Source: an uncultured Lachnospiraceae bacterium
GTDB taxonomy: Bacteria > Bacillota > Clostridia > Lachnospirales > Lachnospiraceae
Direction: 5' to 3'
DNA length: 10,091 bases
NCBI GenBank assembly: GCA_902782625.1
Contig: CACZNZ010000347.1
Span: forward strand, 1-10,091
This document shows, piece after piece, positions 5,822 through 10,091 of this stretch. The notes beneath the pieces are model-generated. The model was given only the letters and a program-made list of their open reading frames with translations. It did no database searches and was not told where the DNA came from. Made by a program: the position numbers and the translations under genes. The number at the start of each line of letters is the position of its first letter. Position 1 is the first letter of the stretch.

Positions 5822-6358
5822 GTGAAGAGAGAGAAAATTATAAATGGGCAGGTAAGGCCGCCTTACAAAGATATTCCGTTTGGAAAGAGCAGTGTGGGGT
5901 TCTCGGGCTGTGGGGCGATAGCGATATACAATCTGCTGACAGAGAGGGGATCAGATATTGAACTTGAGGATGTTATAAACGTGGCGAAAAGGCTCGGATG
6001 CCTGTTTGTTTTTGGATTTTTTGGGATCAGACCCGCTAAATTAAAAAAAATTCTTTCCTATTATAATCTGGATTTTAAGAAGATAAATTTTGAAGATGAA
6101 GAGGTTCATGATGGGGACAGTTTTGTTGTGACCATATTTAATGATAAGAAAAAATGGATCTTTGGGGGACTTCATACTTTTGAGATAGCATACAGGCATG
6201 ACGACCGCTTTAATGGAAGACCGTGGATAGCATATAATCGGGTGAGCAGTTCGGATTCGGCAGTCAGATACAAAGACTTCAAAGATATACTGATCACCTA
6301 TGGCAAAAAAGGAGAGCGGATATATGGAAAATACTTACAGGTGCTTAAGGTACTGTAA
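5822..6358 (+). CDS. Predicted cytoplasmic papain/C39-like cysteine peptidase
   Basis: A 178-residue protein resembling the small C39-like (papain-fold) family. The motif SGCGAIAIYNLL (28-39) fits a catalytic-cysteine helix (Cys30; compare NCGPxAxYN-type starts). GGLHTFEI (115-122) supplies the likely catalytic His118, and WIAYNRV (135-141) the likely Asn139. There is no signal peptide or membrane helix, so it is not a secreted enzyme or the peptidase part of a bacteriocin exporter; no exporter or precursor gene is nearby. The substrate is unknown. The GTG start is preferred because AGGTG lies 7 nt before it, an in-frame stop lies shortly upstream, and no in-frame ATG lies between. Its AT-rich coding sequence differs from the codon-optimised ribosomal genes that follow. 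No clear terminator separates it from the S10 operon. Catalytic activity is an inference from three residues. Confidence 0.75.
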   Translation: MKREKIINGQVRPPYKDIPFGKSSVGFSGCGAIAIYNLLTERGSDIELEDVINVAKRLGCLFVFGFFGIRPAKLKKILSYYNLDFKKINFEDEEVHDGDSFVVTIFNDKKKWIFGGLHTFEIAYRHDDRFNGRPWIAYNRVSSSDSAVRYKDFKDILITYGKKGERIYGKYLQVLKVL

Positions 6359-6450
6359 AAGATAAAGATGTGAATCTTCAACCGGCAGAATATGTTCATT
6401 TTTGCATCGAAATAAAAACAAAAAACCTTCAAAATTTGTTGAAAAAAAGC

Positions 6451-6479
6451 TTGAAATTACAGTGACGAGGTTGTATAAT
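6451..6479 (+). promoter_or_regulatory. Main promoter of the S10 ribosomal protein operon
   Basis: TTGAAA (6451-6456), a 17-nt spacer and a perfect TATAAT (6474-6479) form a strong housekeeping promoter. The A/T-rich tracts directly upstream (about 6410-6450) could serve as an UP element. Transcription should start near 6486, about 230 nt before the rpsJ ATG. Confidence 0.85.
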
Positions 6480-6485
6480 AGCATT

Positions 6486-6715
6486 TGCTGTGGCATTGAT
6501 AGCGTAGAAGCGTGAAGTTGCTGCTTACGAGCAGGTATCTCCGTGGAGCGAATGTCAAGTTATTGAAACTGGCGACAAGTCACTGTACTAATAAAGTTCT
6601 ACATATATATTGGAACACGGGTAATTTGTGTCTATTACAGCAAAGACACACCCGGTAACGTGTACAGTCACCGCTTGTCGTACTGAAAAAGTGCGAAAAG
6701 GAGGCGACTTTTTTT
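6486..6715 (+). ncRNA. Structured 5' leader of the S10 operon
   Basis: This 230-nt stretch has no credible gene and many inverted repeats. Seen directly: GGCATT (6492-6497) with AATGTC (6551-6556); inside that, CTGCT-TACG-AGCAG (6521-6534) with a UNCG-type tetraloop; a long-range helix CGACAAG (6573-6579) with CTTGTCG (6674-6680), continued by ACTGTAC (6582-6588) with GTACAGT (6662-6668); within it CGGG (6618-6621) and TGTGTC (6627-6632) with GACACA (6645-6650) and CCCG (6651-6654). A competing pairing, GTAAT (6621-6625) with ATTAC (6634-6638), would break the last hairpin, so two states are possible. S10 leaders in other bacteria are bound by L4 to repress the operon, and such a role is likely here but inferred. 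The rest of the gap, 6359-6450, shows no gene and no clear terminator. Confidence 0.7.
6686..6715 (+). promoter_or_regulatory. Hairpin presenting the rpsJ Shine-Dalgarno sequence in its loop
   Basis: AAAAAGT (6686-6692) pairs with ACTTTTT (6707-6713), and CG (6694-6695) pairs with CG (6705-6706); G6693 is bulged. The 9-nt loop AAAAGGAGG contains the SD. The stem ends two bases before the ATG, so the 11-nt linear gap between GGAGG and ATG is folded away. The U7 tract after the stem also gives it a superficial likeness to a weak terminator. Confidence 0.5.
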
Positions 6716-7033
6716 ATGGCAAATCAGGTTATGAGAATTACATTAAAAGCCTATGATCATCAGTTAGTTGATGCATCAGCCAGAAAAATCATCGAAACAG
6801 TCAAGAAGAACGGATCTGAGGTCAGCGGACCGGTACCCCTTCCTACTAAAAAGGAAGTAGTTACTATCCTTCGTGCTGTACATAAGTACAAGGATTCCAG
6901 AGAGCAGTTCGAGCAGAGAACTCATAAGAGACTCATTGACATCATTGCTCCTACTCAGAAGACAGTTGATGTTCTTTCCAGACTTGAGATGCCCGCAGGT
7001 GTCTACATCGACATCAAAATGAAGAACAAATAA
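6716..7033 (+). CDS. rpsJ: 30S ribosomal protein S10
   Basis: A 105-residue protein of the small-subunit head and of transcription antitermination complexes (as NusE). The hallmark blocks are [14 protein letters not shown] (38-51) and the run from [20 protein letters not shown] to [19 protein letters not shown]. Length is normal. First gene of the S10 operon, with a strong promoter and a long leader. The start has GGAGG 11 nt upstream, within a hairpin loop. Upstream lies a peptidase gene, not tuf, so the S10 operon is not joined to the str operon here. The assignment is certain. Confidence 0.99.
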   Translation: MANQVMRITLKAYDHQLVDASARKIIETVKKNGSEVSGPVPLPTKKEVVTILRAVHKYKDSREQFEQRTHKRLIDIIAPTQKTVDVLSRLEMPAGVYIDIKMKNK

Positions 7034-7132
7034 TTTTATTTGAGAGTATTGTATGAATTCGTTTAGCCGGGCGGGCTGTTCCGAAAGGAATTCGATACGG
7101 CGATACGCATTCCAATGCAGAAAGGTGAAGAA
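7034..7132 (+). other. Structured rpsJ-rplC intercistronic spacer
   Basis: This gap of 99 nt is much longer than most others in the operon. GTATGAATTC (7051-7060) can pair with GAATTC-G-ATAC (7088-7098, one bulged G), enclosing AGCC-GGGCG-GGCT (7065-7077). A different hairpin, TTCC-GAAA-GGAA (7079-7090) with a GNRA loop, uses part of the same bases and excludes the outer stem. GCAT-TCCA-ATGC (7107-7118) then lies just before the rplC ribosome binding site. No promoter or gene is visible. Its role is unknown; ribosomal-protein binding, mRNA processing or translation control are possible. Confidence 0.5.
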
Positions 7133-7816
7133 ATGACAAAGGCTATCTTAGCGAAGAAGATCGGCATGACACAGATCTTCAATGAGAACGGCGAAGTTAC
7201 TCCGGTCACAGTTCTGGAAGCAGGTCCCTGCACAGTAACCCAGATCAAGACTGTTGAGAATGACGGCTACAACGCAGTACAGGTTGGCTTCATGGAGTCA
7301 AAGGACAAGGTTGTTGTTAAGGATGCAGGCGGATCCAAGAAGATCGCTCACCCTCACGGAACAACAAAGGCTATGGTTGGACACTTCAAGAAGGCTGGCG
7401 TTGAGAGCAAGAAGTTTGTTCGCGAGTTCCGCTTTGAGAACGCTGCAGACTATCAGATCGCTCAGGAAATCAAGGCAGATATCTTTGCTGCTGGCGATTT
7501 CGTAGATGCAACTGCTACTTCTAAGGGTAAGGGATTCCAGGGCGCCATCAAGAAGAATGGTCAGCACAGAGGACCTATGAAGCACGGTTCTAAGTTCCAC
7601 AGACATCAGGGATCAAACGGTGCTTGCTCATCCCCGAGCCGCGTATTTAAGGGTAAGGGAATGCCTGGTCACATGGGTTCCAAGAAGATCACAGTTCAGA
7701 ATCTGCAGATTGTTCGCGTTGATGCTGATAAGAACCTCATCCTTGTTAAGGGAGCTATCCCGGGTGCAAAGAAGGCTCTCGTTACCATCAGAGAGACAGT
7801 CAAGAATCATAAATAA
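7133..7816 (+). CDS. rplC: 50S ribosomal protein L3
   Basis: A 227-residue large-subunit protein that binds 23S rRNA early in assembly and sends a loop towards the peptidyl transferase centre. Typical parts are the N-terminus [13 protein letters not shown] (4-16), [10 protein letters not shown] (132-141), and the central loop [20 protein letters not shown] (156-175). The glutamine that is methylated in E. coli L3 appears to be replaced by Ser, as in other Gram-positive L3 proteins. The start at 7133 is preferred over an ATG six codons earlier because AAAGGTGA lies 4-5 nt before it and [14 protein letters not shown] is the usual beginning; the earlier ATG sits in a small hairpin. It is slightly longer than E. 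coli L3, with extra residues around 61-78. Confidence 0.98.
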   Translation: MTKAILAKKIGMTQIFNENGEVTPVTVLEAGPCTVTQIKTVENDGYNAVQVGFMESKDKVVVKDAGGSKKIAHPHGTTKAMVGHFKKAGVESKKFVREFRFENAADYQIAQEIKADIFAAGDFVDATATSKGKGFQGAIKKNGQHRGPMKHGSKFHRHQGSNGACSSPSRVFKGKGMPGHMGSKKITVQNLQIVRVDADKNLILVKGAIPGAKKALVTIRETVKNHK

Positions 7817-7843
7817 TAAGGAAGAAAGGAGGATTCAGATATA

Positions 7844-8464
7844 ATGGCTAGCGTATCAGTTTTTAACATGGCAGGCAGCGAAGTAGGCAAGATCGACCTT
7901 AACGACGCATTATTTGGTGTTGAAGTAAACGAGAATCTGGTTCACCAGGCAGTTCTTCAGCAGCTCGCTGACAATCGTCAGGGAACACAGAAGGCTAAGA
8001 CTCGTTCAGAAGTTTCTGGCGGCGGAAGAAAGCCTTGGAAGCAGAAGGGCACAGGTCATGCTCGTCAGGGTTCAACAAGATCTCCTCAGTGGACACACGG
8101 TGGCGTAGTATTCGCTCCGGTTCCGAGAGATTACTCCTTCAAGATGAACAAGAAGGAAAAGAGATTCGCTCTTAAGAGCGCGCTTACCTCCCGTGTTCAG
8201 GATAATAAATTCATCGTTCTCGATGAGCTCAAGCTTGATGAGATCAAGACAAAGAAATTCCAGGAGGTTCTGGATGCACTCAAGGTTAGCAAGGCTATCG
8301 TAATCCTTGACAGCATGGATCAGAACGCAATCCTCTCTGCAAGAAACATTCCGAATGTCATCACTGCTCAGATCAACACGATCAACACATATGACATCAT
8401 GAAGTACAGCACAGTTATCACAACTAAGGCTGCAGTTCAGAAACTTGAGGAGGTATACGCATAA
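7844..8464 (+). CDS. rplD: 50S ribosomal protein L4
   Basis: A 206-residue large-subunit protein. The extended loop [14 protein letters not shown] (63-76) reaches into the nascent-peptide exit tunnel and is the site of known macrolide-resistance changes in other species; the sequence here looks unaltered. In E. coli, L4 is also the repressor that binds the S10 leader, so it is the first candidate to bind the leader found at 6486-6715. GGAGG lies 11 nt before the ATG. The stop codon TAA shares its last base with the rplW start, and the end of rplD carries the rplW ribosome binding site, so L23 translation is tied to L4 translation. Confidence 0.99.
   Translation: MASVSVFNMAGSEVGKIDLNDALFGVEVNENLVHQAVLQQLADNRQGTQKAKTRSEVSGGGRKPWKQKGTGHARQGSTRSPQWTHGGVVFAPVPRDYSFKMNKKEKRFALKSALTSRVQDNKFIVLDELKLDEIKTKKFQEVLDALKVSKAIVILDSMDQNAILSARNIPNVITAQINTINTYDIMKYSTVITTKAAVQKLEEVYA
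8447..8454 (+). promoter_or_regulatory. rplW ribosome binding site inside the end of rplD
   Basis: GAGGAGGT lies in the codons for Leu-Glu-Glu-Val near the L4 C-terminus, 9 nt before the rplW ATG. Because rplD and rplW overlap by one base (TAATG), the ribosome binding site must be coding sequence, and translation is probably coupled. Confidence 0.8.
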
Positions 8465-8763
8465 TGGCAGACATCAAGTACTATGACGTAATCCAGAAGC
8501 CGGTTGTAACTGAGAAGTCTATGAACGGCATGGCTGATAAGAAATATACATTCCTCGTAAATCCTGAAGCAAACAAGAGCCAGATCAAAGAGGCTGTTGA
8601 GAAGATGTTCGAAGGAACCAAGGTTAAGAAGGTTAACACAATGAACATCCAGGGTAAGAACAAGAGAAGAGGAATGATCGTTGGCAAGACTGCTAAGCAG
8701 AAGAAGGCCATCGTAACACTCACTGAGGATTCCAAGGAAATCGAATTTTTCGCAGGACTTTAA
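8464..8763 (+). CDS. rplW: 50S ribosomal protein L23
   Basis: A 99-residue protein at the exit of the peptide tunnel, where it docks trigger factor and the signal recognition particle. Typical features are [13 protein letters not shown] (7-19), the central [22 protein letters not shown] region with its helix, and the basic loop [23 protein letters not shown] before the last strand. Length is normal for the bacterial protein. The start overlaps the rplD stop by one base. It is followed by an unusually long spacer (100 nt) with a strong hairpin before rplB. Confidence 0.99.
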   Translation: MADIKYYDVIQKPVVTEKSMNGMADKKYTFLVNPEANKSQIKEAVEKMFEGTKVKKVNTMNIQGKNKRRGMIVGKTAKQKKAIVTLTEDSKEIEFFAGL

Positions 8764-8863
8764 TTCCTCCGGTGAGCATGCGGCAGAATAAACTATTGTC
8801 GCAAGAGCTCACGAGAAAAAACTGAAAATTATTCGTGTGCTTTGAATAGAAAAGGAGAAAAAA
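8764..8863 (+). other. Structured rplW-rplB intercistronic spacer
   Basis: A hairpin of 13 bp fills the first half. GTGAGC (8772-8777) pairs with GCTCAC (8807-8812), and TGCGGCA (8779-8785) pairs with TGTCGCA (8797-8803) with one G-U. An internal loop (A against AGA) separates them and the apical loop is GAATAAACTAT. No T-run follows (GAGAAAAAAC), so it is not an intrinsic terminator. The second half is A-rich and ends in the rplB ribosome binding site AAAGGAG (8851-8857). No promoter or gene is visible. Confidence 0.6.
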
Positions 8864-9712
8864 ATGGGAATCAAAACATATAACCCATATACACCTTCCA
8901 GAAGGAATATGACGGGTTCTGATTTCTCAGAGATCACAAAGACAACACCTGAGAAGTCTCTCGTTGTTAAGATTAAGAAGAACTCTGGACGTAACAATCA
9001 GGGTAAGATTACCGTTCGTCATAAGGGCGGCGGAGCTACAAAGAAGTACAGAATTATCGATTTCAAGAGAAACGATAAGGATGGAATCCCTGCAACTGTT
9101 GTAGGTATCGAGTACGATCCTAACAGAACAGCAAACATCGCACTTCTTGCATATGCAGATGGTGAGAAGAGATATATCCTTGCTCCTTCAGGACTTAAGG
9201 ATGGAATGAAGATCATGAACGGTGCTGAAGCAGAAATCCGTGTTGGTAACTGCCTGCCGCTTTCTATGATCCCTGTTGGTACAAACGTACACAACATCGA
9301 GCTTCACCCTGGTAAGGGCGGACAGATGGTTCGTTCTGCTGGTACAAGTGCTCAGCTCATGGCTAAGGAAGGTATCTATGCTACACTTCGTCTTCCTTCA
9401 GGTGAGATGAGAATGGTTCCGGTTGAGTGCAGAGCTACAATCGGTACTATTGGTAACATTGATCACAACCTTATCAATTACGGTAAAGCTGGTCGTATTC
9501 GTCACATGGGTATCAGACCCACAGTTCGTGGTTCTGTCATGAACCCGAATGATCACCCGCACGGTGGTGGTGAAGGTAGAGCACCGATCGGACGCTCTGG
9601 CCCGAGTACTCCTTGGGGTAAGCCTGCTCTTGGTCTTAAGACAAGAAAGCGCAAGAAGGCTTCCAACAAGCTGATCGTAAGAAGAAGAAACGGCAAAGCG
9701 CTTAACGTATAA
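8864..9712 (+). CDS. rplB: 50S ribosomal protein L2
   Basis: A 282-residue protein, one of the largest and most conserved of the large subunit, needed for subunit joining and peptidyl transfer. Seen here are the N-terminal [14 protein letters not shown] (4-17), the RNA-binding region [20 protein letters not shown] (42-61), and the hallmark [19 protein letters not shown] (226-244) with the conserved histidine near the peptidyl transferase centre. The basic C-terminus is [26 protein letters not shown] 6 nt before the ATG supports the start. rpsS follows after 11 nt. Confidence 0.99.
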   Translation: MGIKTYNPYTPSRRNMTGSDFSEITKTTPEKSLVVKIKKNSGRNNQGKITVRHKGGGATKKYRIIDFKRNDKDGIPATVVGIEYDPNRTANIALLAYADGEKRYILAPSGLKDGMKIMNGAEAEIRVGNCLPLSMIPVGTNVHNIELHPGKGGQMVRSAGTSAQLMAKEGIYATLRLPSGEMRMVPVECRATIGTIGNIDHNLINYGKAGRIRHMGIRPTVRGSVMNPNDHPHGGGEGRAPIGRSGPSTPWGKPALGLKTRKRKKASNKLIVRRRNGKALNV

Positions 9713-9723
9713 GGAGGAATACA

Positions 9724-10005
9724 ATGTCACGTTCACTTAAAAAGGGACCGTTCGCAGACGAGAGCCTGCTGAAGAAGGTTGACGCGATGAACCAGGCAGG
9801 ACAGAAGGATGTCATCAAGACATGGTCTCGTCGTTCTACAATCTTCCCGTCCTTCGTAGGACATACAATCGCAGTACATGATGGCAGGAAGCACGTTCCT
9901 GTTTATATTACAGAAGATATGGTTGGTCACAAGCTTGGTGAGTTCGTTGGAACCCGTACATATAAGGGACACGCTTCCACAGGTAACACAACCAATACTA
10001 GATAA
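9724..10005 (+). CDS. rpsS: 30S ribosomal protein S19
   Basis: A 93-residue protein of the small-subunit head near the A site, forming a complex with S13. Typical blocks are [12 protein letters not shown] (1-12), [24 protein letters not shown] (36-59), and [27 protein letters not shown] near the C-terminus. GGAGG lies 6 nt before the ATG and 1 nt after the rplB stop, so coupling with rplB is likely. The place between rplB and rplV is the standard one for this operon. Confidence 0.99.
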   Translation: MSRSLKKGPFADESLLKKVDAMNQAGQKDVIKTWSRRSTIFPSFVGHTIAVHDGRKHVPVYITEDMVGHKLGEFVGTRTYKGHASTGNTTNTR

Positions 10006-10031
10006 GGATAATCTGAAAGGAGGTTTTATCC

Positions 10032-10091
10032 ATGGCAAAAGGACATCGTTCCCAGATTAAAAGAGAAAGAAATGCAAACAAGGATACCAGA
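10032..10091 (+). CDS. rplV: 50S ribosomal protein L22, 5' part (runs off the window)
   Basis: Only 20 codons are present: MAKGHRSQIKRERNANKDTR. This matches the beginning of L22 as found in Lachnospiraceae and relatives. The strong AAAGGAGG (10016-10023) stands 8 nt before the ATG, and the position directly after rpsS is the standard place of rplV. L22 lines the exit tunnel and binds 23S rRNA. The rest of the gene lies beyond the right edge. Confidence 0.9.
   Translation, partial: MAKGHRSQIKRERNANKDTR

Noticed and set aside
6361..6380. AAGAT-GTGA-ATCTT inverted repeat as terminator of the peptidase gene
   Set aside because: Only five AT-rich pairs and no T-run directly after it.
1..10091. 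CRISPR arrays, insertion sequences, tRNA/rRNA genes, toxin-antitoxin or recognised phage-defence modules
   Set aside because: No repeat-spacer pattern, transposase-like protein, cloverleaf or known defence domain was seen. The DUF2971 gene alone is not enough to claim a defence system.

Overview
The window looks like a chromosomal segment of a low-to-moderate GC Firmicute of class Clostridia, most likely family Lachnospiraceae. The reasons are purine-rich AGGAGG-type ribosome binding sites, TTGACA/TATAAT-type promoters, a glutamine synthetase gene followed by an ANTAR-domain gene (the glnA-nitR arrangement of clostridia), and Lachnospiraceae-like ribosomal proteins such as the MAKGHRSQIKRERNANKDTR start of L22. 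The assignment rests on recognition, not on a search.

Left part (1-3390). After a terminator at 61-90, four genes run on the minus strand. In transcription order they are mntP (manganese efflux), glnA (glutamine synthetase I), an ANTAR RNA-binding regulator with a degenerate receiver domain, and a phosphoribosyltransferase-fold protein with an atypical PRPP loop. glnA has a strong promoter of its own in the mntP-glnA gap. A 15-bp terminator-like hairpin begins almost at the predicted transcription start. glnA and the ANTAR gene are 24 nt apart and probably form one operon for nitrogen assimilation and its control. The phosphoribosyltransferase gene has its own extended -10 promoter.

Middle part (3391-6358). 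A plus-strand DUF2971 gene has a good promoter whose -10 box lies inside a perfect palindrome. It converges on a minus-strand three-gene unit: a SAM-dependent methyltransferase of the RlmI-like group, then two small conserved-type proteins of unknown function. The likely terminator of the DUF2971 gene lies inside the last 40 bases of the convergent small gene. A divergent plus-strand gene encodes a predicted cytoplasmic papain/C39-like cysteine peptidase.

Right part (6359-10091). This is the start of the S10 ribosomal protein operon: rpsJ, rplC, rplD, rplW, rplB, rpsS and the first 20 codons of rplV. A strong promoter drives it, followed by a structured leader of about 230 nt. Two further spacers of about 100 nt, rpsJ-rplC and rplW-rplB, also hold clear inverted repeats, while the other gaps in the operon are 0-30 nt.

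Most of the window is housekeeping. No mobile element, CRISPR array, tRNA or rRNA gene, or recognised defence system was seen. The least explained signals are RNA-level: the S10 leader with its SD-presenting hairpin, the two structured intercistronic spacers, and the hairpin at the 5' end of the glnA transcript. At protein level they are the atypical phosphoribosyltransferase, the DUF2971 protein and the pair of small unknown proteins.
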